In this document: positions 16,104 through 23,558 of the stretch, piece after piece
Layout of the letters: every line of letters starts with the position of its first letter
How positions within the stretch are numbered: position 1 is the stretch's first letter
Assembly (NCBI GenBank): GCA_002503845.1
Contig: DASO01000002.1
Coordinates: 1-29,739 of the forward strand
Origin: Euryarchaeota archaeon UBA24
GTDB taxonomy: Archaea; Halobacteriota; Halobacteria; Halobacteriales; Hikarchaeaceae
Length of the DNA: 29,739 bases
Direction of reading: 5' to 3'
The notes under the pieces: model-generated
The model's database searches: none
What the model was told of the DNA's origin: nothing
Seen by the model: the letters and a program-made list of their open reading frames with translations, nothing else
Program-made: the position numbers and the translations under genes

Positions 16104-17762
16104 TTAGTATCCAATTGCAATCCCATCTCTGCGAGGATCAGATCCTCCGATGAGAGTGCCATTTTTATCTGAATAAATAAATTGCCCACCTCCAAAATGT
16201 TCTCTGGGGTTGAAGAAGAGATGTTCTTCCAGAACATCATGCCCTTTTTTGCGTAGTGCAGCAACGGTACTATTGGGGATACGGCTAGTTTCTAGGGCAA
16301 TTGTATTTCCATTTACCCATCTAAATCGAGGGGCATCCATTGCAGCTTGAGGATTGAGACCCAGGTCTACTAAAGATAGCAAGACTTGCAGATGTCCCTG
16401 TGGTTGCATAGAGCCACCCATGACACCCCAAGACGCCTTGAACTCTCCATTTTTTTGAAGCATGGCAGGTATTATGGTATGAAATGGTCTTTTATGAGGA
16501 GAGATGCAATTTGCGTGTGTTGGATTTAAGCTAAATGAACATCCTCGATTGTGAATTAAGAAACCATTTGAAGAGAGTCCACTTCCGAAAGCCATGAAAA
16601 TGCTGTTGATAAATGAAACTGCATTTCCATCACCGTCGACTACAGAAATGTAAATTGTATCGTTGCCATTTGGACCGGCTTTAGGAATATAAGAACTAGC
16701 AGATTCTCCTATTTCTTGAGCTCGTTTTTGTGCGTATTTTTTTGATAGCATTTTTTTCATGGGGATATCCACCATGGCAGGATCGGAGATGTATTTGTGC
16801 CCATCTGAAACTGCTATCTTGAAGGTCTCAACGAGTGTGTGGATCCGGTCGGGGTCTGTGATAGAAGGTGGAAGGTCAAAATTTTCGGCAATGTTTATCG
16901 CCTCAAGTGCTATCAGTCCTTGGCCATTTGGGGGAGCCTCAAGTATATCGATTCCACGGTAATTAGTACAAATTGGATCGCACCAAGCCCCTTCATGTTC
17001 TTCGAGGTCTGATCGAGATAAGAGTCCACCATCTTTTTGTACGGCTTCAACCATATTTTTTCCTAAGTTTCCGTTGTAAAATTCTGAAATACCGTGTTTA
17101 GCGATTAGCTCAAATGTATCGGCTAACTGAGTATTGGAAAAGATGTCTCCAGGGGTGGGTGGGGAACCACCGGGGAGATAAGTGAGTGCAGTTTTAGGGT
17201 AGGGAGTAATTCTATTTGAAGCAAAAGACCATTGCCAAGAAATATATTCACTCACTGGGAAACCATCTCTTGCATATTTGATTGCGGGTTCAAATGCTTC
17301 CGAAAGGGAAATTGTACCATATTTTTCTAGTAGATCGTTCCACCCTGCTAAAGCACCAGGGGTTGTTACAGAAAGTCCACCTTTTGTGGGCATTTTAAGC
17401 TCGTCTTCGGTTGGTTGGGTGTCGAGATTTTGAAACTCACTTTCGGTTTTCTGTTCAGAGGCTAGATTTTGGCATAGTGATAAATTGGCTTCTTCAGGGG
17501 CACCGCCACTTCCATTATACGCTTGGTATTGGTTATTGAAATGTACTAGAGCGAACATATCCCCTCCAATACCAGACATGTGGGGTTCGACGACGTTGAG
17601 TACTGCAGCTGCGGTTACAGCTGCGTCTGCTGCATTCCCACCATTCTCTAACACGCGGAGGGCAGAAAGGGCTGCCAATGGTTGGCTTGTTGCAACCATT
17701 CCATTTTTTGCCATCATTGCAGATCTGCGTCCAATGAATTGCCAGGGATAGCTGAATTTCAT
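16104..17762 (-). CDS. gamma-glutamyltransferase-like Ntn hydrolase
   Basis: A 552-residue member of the GGT family, self-cleaving enzymes that hydrolyse or transfer gamma-glutamyl groups. N-terminal family blocks include NGMVATSQPLAALSALRVLENGGNAADAAV and VEPHMSGIGGDMF. The predicted nucleophile Thr369 sits in GNDTIYISVVDGDGNAV, where cleavage would give large and small subunits. The small subunit keeps GGSMQPQGHLQVLLSLVDLG and DAPRFRW. The stretch matching the gamma-glutamyl-carboxylate-binding DFREMAP of E. coli GGT reads YNGSGGAP, so that arginine seems absent. No signal peptide is visible, suggesting a cytoplasmic enzyme. The substrate could be a gamma-glutamyl amide other than glutathione or another acyl amide. 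A TATA-like box lies about 30 nt upstream. Confidence 0.9.
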   Translation of the reverse strand: MKFSYPWQFIGRRSAMMAKNGMVATSQPLAALSALRVLENGGNAADAAVTAAAVLNVVEPHMSGIGGDMFALVHFNNQYQAYNGSGGAPEEANLSLCQNLASEQKTESEFQNLDTQPTEDELKMPTKGGLSVTTPGALAGWNDLLEKYGTISLSEAFEPAIKYARDGFPVSEYISWQWSFASNRITPYPKTALTYLPGGSPPTPGDIFSNTQLADTFELIAKHGISEFYNGNLGKNMVEAVQKDGGLLSRSDLEEHEGAWCDPICTNYRGIDILEAPPNGQGLIALEAINIAENFDLPPSITDPDRIHTLVETFKIAVSDGHKYISDPAMVDIPMKKMLSKKYAQKRAQEIGESASSYIPKAGPNGNDTIYISVVDGDGNAVSFINSIFMAFGSGLSSNGFLIHNRGCSFSLNPTHANCISPHKRPFHTIIPAMLQKNGEFKASWGVMGGSMQPQGHLQVLLSLVDLGLNPQAAMDAPRFRWVNGNTIALETSRIPNSTVAALRKKGHDVLEEHLFFNPREHFGGGQFIYSDKNGTLIGGSDPRRDGIAIGY

Positions 17763-17785
17763 CTATATAGTAATTAGTGCATACA

Positions 17786-17797
17786 GTTTATTAAAGT
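17786..17797 (-). promoter_or_regulatory. TATA box for GGT-like gene
   Basis: The minus strand reads ACTTTAATAAAC, centred about 30 nt before the ATG at 17762, in the 57-bp gap after the nuclease-domain gene. Confidence 0.4.
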
Positions 17798-17819
17798 ATA
17801 CAAGTGAGTATTGTAGGAA

Positions 17820-18278
17820 TTACTCCCACCCAGTACTCCCAAACTCTTGTAATATGAAATCGCCAATGGACTGTCCTGCTGCATCTAACACTGATTCTGA
17901 AAGAAGGATTGGACAATCTGCTCGGACCGCTAGAGCGATCGCATCAGAAGGCCGAGCATCGAATGCAAACGGATGGGATTTTCCATCGGTGTAACGTTGA
18001 AGATGAATTTTAGCGTAGAAAGTTCCTCCAGAAAGGTCATCTACAATGATTTTGTCAAGTGCACCTCCTAGTTCGGTTATGATTTCTAGTAACAGATCGT
18101 GAGTAAGTGGTCTGGTGCTCCTTTCTCCTTGCAATTCGAACTGAATGGATTGTGCTTGGTCGGGGCTAATAAAGATGGGAACGTATCTATCTTTGGCTGT
18201 TAAAAGTACTACGGGAGTTGCCATTCCAGATTCGCACCAACTGATTCCAATTCCTCGGATTTCTGCCTCGTGATCCAT
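17820..18278 (-). CDS. bifunctional nuclease (BFN/DUF151) domain protein
   Basis: A 152-residue protein covering essentially one BFN domain, the fold described in plant bifunctional nucleases and also present in bacteria and archaea. Family blocks seen are VVLLTAKDRYVPIFISPDQAQSI, the LTHDLLLEIITELGG helix, GTFYAKIHL, and the strongly conserved DARPSDAIALAVRADCPI. Biochemical activity of archaeal members is not established, so the family name should not be read as proof of nuclease activity. A seven-A tract box 22-28 nt upstream suggests a leaderless mRNA. The neighbours on the same strand are ThuA-like and GGT-like genes, with no known functional link. Confidence 0.88.
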   Translation of the reverse strand: MDHEAEIRGIGISWCESGMATPVVLLTAKDRYVPIFISPDQAQSIQFELQGERSTRPLTHDLLLEIITELGGALDKIIVDDLSGGTFYAKIHLQRYTDGKSHPFAFDARPSDAIALAVRADCPILLSESVLDAAGQSIGDFILQEFGSTGWE

Positions 18279-18298
18279 GATGCTTAATGGGGATGGAA

Positions 18299-18308
18299 GG
18301 TAAAAAAA
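18299..18308 (-). promoter_or_regulatory. T-rich promoter element before BFN gene
   Basis: The minus strand reads GATTTTTTTACC around this site, about 26 nt before the ATG at 18278 and inside the 36-bp gap after the ThuA-like gene. A TATA-like role is inferred from position. Confidence 0.3.
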
Positions 18309-18314
18309 TCCTCG

Positions 18315-19046
18315 TTAATTTTGATTAGATTCGGAATTTGTTGCCCCACTCATTTTTCCGTATTGAACAGGAGGTGAGTTTTTCGGTGTGGCCCAATCAA
18401 TAGCATTTTTGATAATCAATTGAATGTCTTGATTGTGATATACAGGATGCGTTTCGTGCCCAGGTCCCAAGAAGAATATGTTTCCATTTCCTCTTTTCCA
18501 GCAACACCCACTTCGAAAAACTTCGCCTCCTTCGTTCCAACTAACCAATACTAGGTCGTCGGGTCTAGGTATATCGAATGGTTCGGCGAAGACCTGAGAT
18601 TGTGGGAATTCTATATACTCGGAGGTGAGGTTTTGGACTATTTGGTGCCCGGGGTCAACTATCCAAACGCGCTCGATTTCATCTGCATTTCTTCGTTTTA
18701 ATCGGCACGAAGTTCCCATGAGCAATTGGAATGGTTTGGAGCGCAATGCCGAGTGAAGTACTATAAATCCCATTCCATCCAACACTCTTTTTGTCACACG
18801 TTTTGCGATGGAGTCGTCTAATAATTCATTTTTGTTATGGGACCACCAAAGCAGTACATCTGTTTGGTCTAATAATTCAGAAGGGAGTCCGTGTTCGGGA
18901 GAGTCCAGGGTTGCAGTGGTGGTGACATACCCAGATTCGGTGAGAAAGTTAGCTATAAAATTATGAATCCCAGAGGGGTAAAGTTCCCCTGCTGATGAAT
19001 TATCTCGCTCACAGTGGTATTCATTCCAGATTGTCACGCGCACCAT
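18315..19046 (-). CDS. ThuA-like (trehalose utilization) domain protein
   Basis: A 243-residue protein of the ThuA family, which has a class I glutamine amidotransferase-like fold. It is recognised from the N-terminal VTIWNEYHCERD, the YPSGIHNFIANFL helix, DVLLWWSHNKN, the GFIVLHSALRSKPFQLLMG segment and the C-terminal GNGNIFFLGPGHETHPVYHN. ThuA was named for trehalose utilisation in Rhizobium and has been linked to keto-trehalose metabolism. No trehalose genes are nearby, so the role here is open. It lies 31 bp downstream of a methyltransferase gene and upstream of the BFN gene, all on the minus strand. The C-terminal tail after about residue 220 is likely disordered. Confidence 0.87.
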   Translation of the reverse strand: MVRVTIWNEYHCERDNSSAGELYPSGIHNFIANFLTESGYVTTTATLDSPEHGLPSELLDQTDVLLWWSHNKNELLDDSIAKRVTKRVLDGMGFIVLHSALRSKPFQLLMGTSCRLKRRNADEIERVWIVDPGHQIVQNLTSEYIEFPQSQVFAEPFDIPRPDDLVLVSWNEGGEVFRSGCCWKRGNGNIFFLGPGHETHPVYHNQDIQLIIKNAIDWATPKNSPPVQYGKMSGATNSESNQN

Positions 19047-19077
19047 AGAGTAGTTGGTTCTGGCGGAGAAGGTATAG

Positions 19078-19854
19078 TTATTGATTCAATCGAGTGGCTT
19101 TTAGCAAAAGTTTCAGATTTGAAAAAGATTCCACAGATCCATTAGTAATTTTTATGTCAAAAAGTGTTTTTGCTTCAGGTGGAGCATTAATGAAAAGTTC
19201 ATTGAGTTTTGTCAGGTTATCTTTAGATGTATTAGATTGGGTAGTCCAAGGAATATAGGGAATATCCTTCTTCAGGACGGTGGCAGATTCTATGTTAAAT
19301 TCTTGCTCTTCAATCCAACTTGTCCATTGATCTACTGTGTGGCTTTGAATGTGGGTGGGATCTCTCAATTTTTCAACGGTATTGAGGAATGTGTTGAGAA
19401 AAGGGGTATTGGGAGCTACGTTGTCTTCAAATAGAAAAACACCGGAAGAATTTGATACTCGAGAGACTTCCTCAAGGAACAGACGGGGGTTGGGAAAATG
19501 GTGTGCTGCAATTCTGCAAACGATGGTATCAAATGAATCATCGTGGAAAGGTAGAGATTCTGCGTCGGAGACCGCCACTTCCAAGATAGGATATGCAGAT
19601 AGAGCTGTGTGTGCCATTTTAGGAGATATGTCGATAGCTATAACACGAGAGTGAGAGGAATTTTTTTGGAAAATCGCATTGGCAGCATGTCCTGCTCCAG
19701 TGGCTATGTCGAGTGCGAGTCGAGAGCCTCTTGACCAATTGGCTAAGATATCTAAATCATCTCCCTCACGGTGGATTTTACTAGAGAGATAAGAGTTTGC
19801 CCTATTTCCAAAAGCGTTGGCAGTTTGTTTTTTGTGAGTGGGACGGTTTTCCAT
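19078..19854 (-). CDS. class I SAM-dependent methyltransferase
   Basis: A 258-residue Rossmann-fold methyltransferase of the UbiE/YcgJ type. Motif I is LALDIATGAGHAANAI (about residues 47-61), followed by the acidic VIAIDISPKM strand end (motif II), the SDAESLPFHDDSFDTIVCR region (motifs III/IV) and the AHHFPNPRLFLEEVSRV helix. Substrate is unknown. Menaquinone/ubiquinone C-methylation enzymes share this core but also uncharacterised relatives, so no specific assignment is made. It is divergent from serS across a 115-bp region carrying a perfect inverted repeat. A GAAAATAAAG box at 19879-19888 predicts a start at or near the ATG. Confidence 0.85.
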   Translation of the reverse strand: MENRPTHKKQTANAFGNRANSYLSSKIHREGDDLDILANWSRGSRLALDIATGAGHAANAIFQKNSSHSRVIAIDISPKMAHTALSAYPILEVAVSDAESLPFHDDSFDTIVCRIAAHHFPNPRLFLEEVSRVSNSSGVFLFEDNVAPNTPFLNTFLNTVEKLRDPTHIQSHTVDQWTSWIEEQEFNIESATVLKKDIPYIPWTTQSNTSKDNLTKLNELFINAPPEAKTLFDIKITNGSVESFSNLKLLLKATRLNQ

Positions 19855-19903
19855 GGTAAAACTGGGTTTTATGTTTACTTTATTTTCTGTTTAAGTATAT
19901 ATT

Positions 19904-19931
19904 ATCGGGTTTTTAGTAGTGACAACCCGAT
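19904..19931. repeat. 8-bp inverted repeat in the serS/methyltransferase divergent region
   Basis: Perfect arms ATCGGGTT (19904-19911) and AACCCGAT (19924-19931) are separated by 12 nt. They lie next to AT-rich TATATATT-like DNA (19895-19903) and near the expected serS start region. It could be an operator for a dimeric regulator, or a hairpin if transcription begins upstream of it. Confidence 0.45.
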
Positions 19932-19969
19932 ATTGTTTTCCTTAAGCACTCGTTGTTAAATGTAGGAAT

Positions 19970-21325
19970 ATGTTGGCTAGACAATATCTTAGAGAAAATT
20001 CGGAGATAGTAAAAGAGGCCATCAAAAATAGGAATATGGGAGAAGGAGAAGTAGTGGTAAAATTGCTTCAAATAGATGAGAAATGGAGAGTTATGAAGGC
20101 CCAATGTGACGATCTTCGGCATGAAAGGAATAAGGTTTCAACGTTGATTGGAAATCTTAAAAGTAAAGGGGAAAATGAGGCTGCTGAGAAAGCCATAGCT
20201 CAATCGTCGGGGTTGAAAGTAGAATTAGAAAAGCTAGAAGAAAATGCGAAAGCTCTAGAAGAAGAATTAAAGAAAGGGTTATTGGAATTACCGAATGTGC
20301 CACATGAAAGTGTCCCGACGGGAATGGATGAATCAGATAACGTTGAGATTCGCCGGGTGGGATTTGAAAATTTAAGAGAATTTCCAGAGGATATTGTTCC
20401 CCATTATGATCTAGGAGTTAGGTTGGACATAATTGATGAGATGAGAGGTGCAAAAACTACAGGGTCGGGTTTTTATTTTTTGAAAGGAGAAGGTGCGCGG
20501 TTGGAACATGCTTTAATTTCACTGATGCTAGATATCCATAGAGAACAGGGATATATTGAATTAATCCCTCCAATCCCGGTATCATCTGCATCTATGACGG
20601 GGACAGGGCAGTTTCCAAAATTTGTCAATGATGCTTATAAAATTGAAGGAGAAGATCTGTGGCTATGTCCAACTGCAGAAGTCCCGGTTACAAATATGTA
20701 CTCTGAAGAGATTTTACTTGATGAGGATCTACCAATAAAGCATCAGGCTTACACTCCTAATTTTCGGAGGGAAGCGGGAGAACATGGTACAGAAACTAGA
20801 GGAATTGTTAGAGTGCATCAATTCAATAAAGTTGAATTGGTTAATTTTACCCGGCCAGATTCAAGTTATGAACAGCTTGAGTTGTTAGTGAATGATGCAG
20901 AAGAAGTGCTCAAGAAACTACAATTGCCATATAGGGTAATTTCCCTTTGTACAGGAGATTTGACATTTTCCTCGGCTAAAACTTATGATATTGAAATTTG
21001 GACACCGATAGGGAATAATGAAGAAAAAAATGATGGTCGGTGGTTGGAGGTTTCTTCTGCATCTAATTTTGAAGATTTCCAGGCGCGTAGGGCAGGATTG
21101 AGGTATCGTCCGAAGCGTCATGAATCGGCAGATTATATCCATACGTTAAATGCTTCAGGTTTGGCACTTCCTAGGGTCATGGTTGCGATTCTAGAATATT
21201 ATCAGAATGCAGATGGGACTGTGGAAATACCACAAGTATTGCGTCCATATATGGGTGGATTGGAAAGAATTGAAGGTAGTGATCCGATAGGAGAGAGTGC
21301 AGTTGGTGCAGGTTTGAGAAACTAG
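19970..21325 (+). CDS. serS: seryl-tRNA synthetase (standard type)
   Basis: A 451-residue class II SerRS that charges tRNA-Ser. It has the long N-terminal antiparallel coiled coil (about 27-105) that grips the tRNA-Ser variable arm. TAEVP (235-239) and motif 2 FRREAGEHGTETRGIVRVHQF (266-286) mark the active site, and motif 3 GLALPRVMVAILEYYQN lies near residue 400. It is the common SerRS, not the rare methanogen form. No strong TATA box sits at the usual distance. An AT-rich TATATATT stretch about 70 nt upstream could serve with a leader of about 40 nt. The stop overlaps the convergent rhodanese gene stop in a shared CTAG. Confidence 0.97.
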   Translation: MLARQYLRENSEIVKEAIKNRNMGEGEVVVKLLQIDEKWRVMKAQCDDLRHERNKVSTLIGNLKSKGENEAAEKAIAQSSGLKVELEKLEENAKALEEELKKGLLELPNVPHESVPTGMDESDNVEIRRVGFENLREFPEDIVPHYDLGVRLDIIDEMRGAKTTGSGFYFLKGEGARLEHALISLMLDIHREQGYIELIPPIPVSSASMTGTGQFPKFVNDAYKIEGEDLWLCPTAEVPVTNMYSEEILLDEDLPIKHQAYTPNFRREAGEHGTETRGIVRVHQFNKVELVNFTRPDSSYEQLELLVNDAEEVLKKLQLPYRVISLCTGDLTFSSAKTYDIEIWTPIGNNEEKNDGRWLEVSSASNFEDFQARRAGLRYRPKRHESADYIHTLNASGLALPRVMVAILEYYQNADGTVEIPQVLRPYMGGLERIEGSDPIGESAVGAGLRN

Positions 21326-22083
21326 ATTTCAATTGTTGTGTCAATTAATGCAGAGAGAGGGCTAACTATGGTTCGATGAGGGGCCTCAATTGAAATGGGT
21401 GTTGTGAGAGAGATATTTGAAAATCGTATGTCAGACTTAAATTCGCCATTGGTTTGAATCATAGTTGCCTCTACTTGTCCCGATTGTAACTCGCGTATCC
21501 AAACTGTTTTTCCAGAAAAAGAGGGGTCTGTTTTTCCGTGAAGAATCCAAATTTTGGGCGCAAGGTTTAGATCATTTCCAGCCAGAGGATATCGTCTATC
21601 GTGCCACTCCCAAAATCCATCTTGGAGTACGTAAACGTTTGTAAATCCAGAATTCAATAAGCTAGCTGCTCTTAATGTGGAGAGATGAAGTGGACATCCA
21701 CAATAAGTCACAATTCTATCGTTTTTTGGCCAATATGAAGTGGGGTCTGAGGATCCAATTCCAGATGGTGCGGGGCTTAGTATAGATCCTAGAATGTGTG
21801 ATCGTTCGTATTGTGTTTGAGATCTTGAGTCGACAAAACGGGCTTCTCCTCTTTGGTGCCAATTATAGACTGTTTTGAGGGGTGCTAGAGGGATAGTTTG
21901 AGAGTTGACTTTAGCCACATCAAAAGTAGTGGGGTCAAAGAATTGTCGAGGGGGAATTTGAGCGGGCAGAGGAGGGTATCCATCGAAGGGGTCTAAATCT
22001 GGTTCATATTTGTTATTTTCACTTGTACCGAGACACCCAGAGATTGCAATTCCAATTCCTAATAGAATGTCTCTCCTTTGCAT
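21322..22083 (-). CDS. rhodanese-domain lipoprotein with Tat-type lipobox
   Basis: A 253-residue predicted surface lipoprotein. The N-terminus has twin arginines (MQRRDILLGIG), a short hydrophobic stretch and a lipobox ISGC, the pattern of haloarchaeal Tat-exported lipoproteins. The lipid-modified cysteine would be residue 17. A rhodanese domain spans about residues 65-170: FVDSRSQTQYERSHILGSI, the active-site loop VTYCGCPLHLS with its catalytic cysteine, and GFTNVYVLQDGFWEW. The last 80 or so residues form a separate beta-rich domain of no recognised family. Sulfur transfer or redox chemistry at the cell surface is inferred. A GATTTTTAATT box upstream suggests a leader of about 15 nt. Confidence 0.88.
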   Translation of the reverse strand: MQRRDILLGIGIAISGCLGTSENNKYEPDLDPFDGYPPLPAQIPPRQFFDPTTFDVAKVNSQTIPLAPLKTVYNWHQRGEARFVDSRSQTQYERSHILGSILSPAPSGIGSSDPTSYWPKNDRIVTYCGCPLHLSTLRAASLLNSGFTNVYVLQDGFWEWHDRRYPLAGNDLNLAPKIWILHGKTDPSFSGKTVWIRELQSGQVEATMIQTNGEFKSDIRFSNISLTTPISIEAPHRTIVSPLSALIDTTIEI

Positions 22084-22120
22084 TAGTTAGTCTTTGAGAT
22101 ACGGAGATATCAAGTGTTTG

Positions 22121-22131
22121 GATTTTTAATT
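22121..22131 (-). promoter_or_regulatory. TATA-like box for rhodanese lipoprotein gene
   Basis: The minus strand reads AATTAAAAATC, predicting initiation near 22098, about 15 nt before the ATG at 22083. It directly adjoins the 3' end of the LysE-type gene. Confidence 0.4.
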
Positions 22132-22135
22132 GGAT

Positions 22136-22732
22136 CTACTGAAAAAATGCGATCCAGATTGCCACGGAGAAAAGTGATAGTCCCAGCAGCAAATTCAAGG
22201 TGTGAACTTGTCCAGGTGTATTGAATAGTTTACGAAGTAACGTTCCGGCAAATGCCCATGTACATAGGGCTGTGAAACCCAATGTGGAATTGATTAAAAC
22301 GAACAAGATTTTTACTCCATAGCCAGGGGCGAATTGAGTTGCAAAGGTGGTCATTAAAACAATGAAATAGATCCATGCTTTCCCATTTACGAGTTGTAAG
22401 AAAAGACCTGTAGAGAAACCAAGTAGTTGAGTAGATTCGTCGGTGGATACGGAGGATGAGAACGCTATTTTATAGGAGAGGTATGCAATATACAATGCGC
22501 CAGCGTAGACTAGTATTTGGAGTATATTGGCATTCTGTTCAATGAAAACGGCTCCGATTCCAATTATGAGTGCTAAAACCGTGAATCCAAAAAACATTCC
22601 TATCATCAATGACAAAGTGTTTCGGATTCCGTGTTGAGACCCATGTGCTGCACAAAGTAAATTGTTGGGTCCAGGGGAGAAAGTCATTGAAACCATAAAT
22701 AAAGCCGTTGCGCTTATGAGTGCCCAATCCAT
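22136..22732 (-). CDS. LysE/RhtB-family amino-acid exporter
   Basis: A 198-residue integral membrane protein with about six spans, the size of LysE/RhtB exporters. The family signature FSPGPNNLLCAAHGSQHGI is near the first membrane segment, and the LQLVNGKAWIYFIVLMTTF segment is the usual central motif. Members export lysine, arginine, threonine, homoserine or related compounds. The substrate cannot be specified. It diverges from tsr3 and has a TTTTTT-containing box about 28 nt upstream, consistent with a leaderless message. Confidence 0.92.
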   Translation of the reverse strand: MDWALISATALFMVSMTFSPGPNNLLCAAHGSQHGIRNTLSLMIGMFFGFTVLALIIGIGAVFIEQNANILQILVYAGALYIAYLSYKIAFSSSVSTDESTQLLGFSTGLFLQLVNGKAWIYFIVLMTTFATQFAPGYGVKILFVLINSTLGFTALCTWAFAGTLLRKLFNTPGQVHTLNLLLGLSLFSVAIWIAFFQ

Positions 22733-22752
22733 GAAAAAAGAAAGCTGTGTAC

Positions 22753-22766
22753 AGACAAAAAATTGA
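22753..22766 (-). promoter_or_regulatory. AT-rich promoter element for LysE-type gene
   Basis: The minus strand reads CAATTTTTTGTC at this position, centred about 27 nt before the ATG at 22732. Confidence 0.3.
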
Positions 22767-22826
22767 GGGTTCGAAATGGGGTTTCCTTCGATTCTCTTTT
22801 GGTACTTCTGGATATATAGTCAAGCT

Positions 22827-23318
22827 GTGGAAATCCATATTCGATATGAAGGTGACGACGATCCAAGCAAATGCACGGCTAGAAAGCTTTCACGTTTCGG
22901 GTTGGCTGAATTACATAGAGATAATAAGTCAACACCATATGGCATAATCCTTAATCCGTATTCGGAAAAGGCGTTGTCTCCTGCCGATTATAAATATCCG
23001 TACAAATTGGTGGCGTTGGATTGTTCCTGGGAAACTGCAGGGGTTGGTAGTTTTTCTATGAAAGGTATCCACCGGGCGCTACCATTTCTAGTCGCAGCCA
23101 ATCCCGTGAACTATGGAAAGCCGTTTAAACTTACAACAGTGGAGGCTATAGCGGCCTCTTTGTTTATTTTAGGTGAGAAAGAACAATCTAGAAAGGTACT
23201 ATCTAAGTTCCGATGGGGACTGAATTTTTTAACACTTAATGAAGAGCCTTTAGAATCATATGCGTCTTGTTTAACTTCAGAAGATGTGGTAAATGTCCAA
23301 GAATTGTACTTGTCTTGA
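22827..23318 (+). CDS. tsr3: Tsr3: 16S rRNA aminocarboxypropyltransferase
   Basis: Tsr3 adds the aminocarboxypropyl group from SAM to a hypermodified helix-31 nucleotide of small-subunit rRNA, a late maturation step. Family features are [18 protein letters not shown] near the N-terminus, [19 protein letters not shown], the LDCSWE block, and the [17 protein letters not shown] and [15 protein letters not shown] motifs. I start at the GTG at 22827 (read [13 protein letters not shown]), giving 163 residues. The frame continues upstream to 22776, but those residues ([11 protein letters not shown]...) are unlike the family. It sits 69 bp upstream of rpl40e, a pairing typical of Haloarchaea. Confidence 0.9.
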   Translation: MEIHIRYEGDDDPSKCTARKLSRFGLAELHRDNKSTPYGIILNPYSEKALSPADYKYPYKLVALDCSWETAGVGSFSMKGIHRALPFLVAANPVNYGKPFKLTTVEAIAASLFILGEKEQSRKVLSKFRWGLNFLTLNEEPLESYASCLTSEDVVNVQELYLS

Positions 23319-23354
23319 ATAAAATGTTGTTTAGAAGCCCCGATGGGACTCGAA

Positions 23355-23364
23355 AGTTTTTAAT
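23355..23364 (+). promoter_or_regulatory. TATA-like box for rpl40e
   Basis: AGTTTTTAAT is centred about 27 nt before the ATG at 23388, predicting a leaderless ribosomal-protein message. Confidence 0.4.
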
Positions 23365-23387
23365 TGTGGTAGACTATACGTGTGGCT

Positions 23388-23540
23388 ATGGCGCGCTTTG
23401 AACAAGCAGAGAAACGCATGTTGCAAAAGAAAATTTGTATGCGTTGTAATGCCCGAAATCCACAGAAAGCGAAGGCTTGCCGTAAATGTGGATATACCGG
23501 GTTGCGTGTTAGAAGAAGAGAACGCCAAGCTGCTGGTTAG
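23388..23540 (+). CDS. rpl40e: 50S ribosomal protein L40e
   Basis: A 50-residue zinc-ribbon ribosomal protein too short for usual length cut-offs. The reading frame starts [20 protein letters not shown] and contains the four zinc-ligand cysteines at residues 17, 20, 31 and 34 (CMRC ... CRKC), followed by [16 protein letters not shown]. This matches archaeal L40e in length and order. It lies after tsr3 and is convergent with the MBL-fold hydrolase gene, 18 bp away. The frame at 23380-23682 that overlaps it is spurious. Confidence 0.95.
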   Translation: MARFEQAEKRMLQKKICMRCNARNPQKAKACRKCGYTGLRVRRRERQAAG

Positions 23541-23558
23541 TTTAATTGCAGAATGGAG

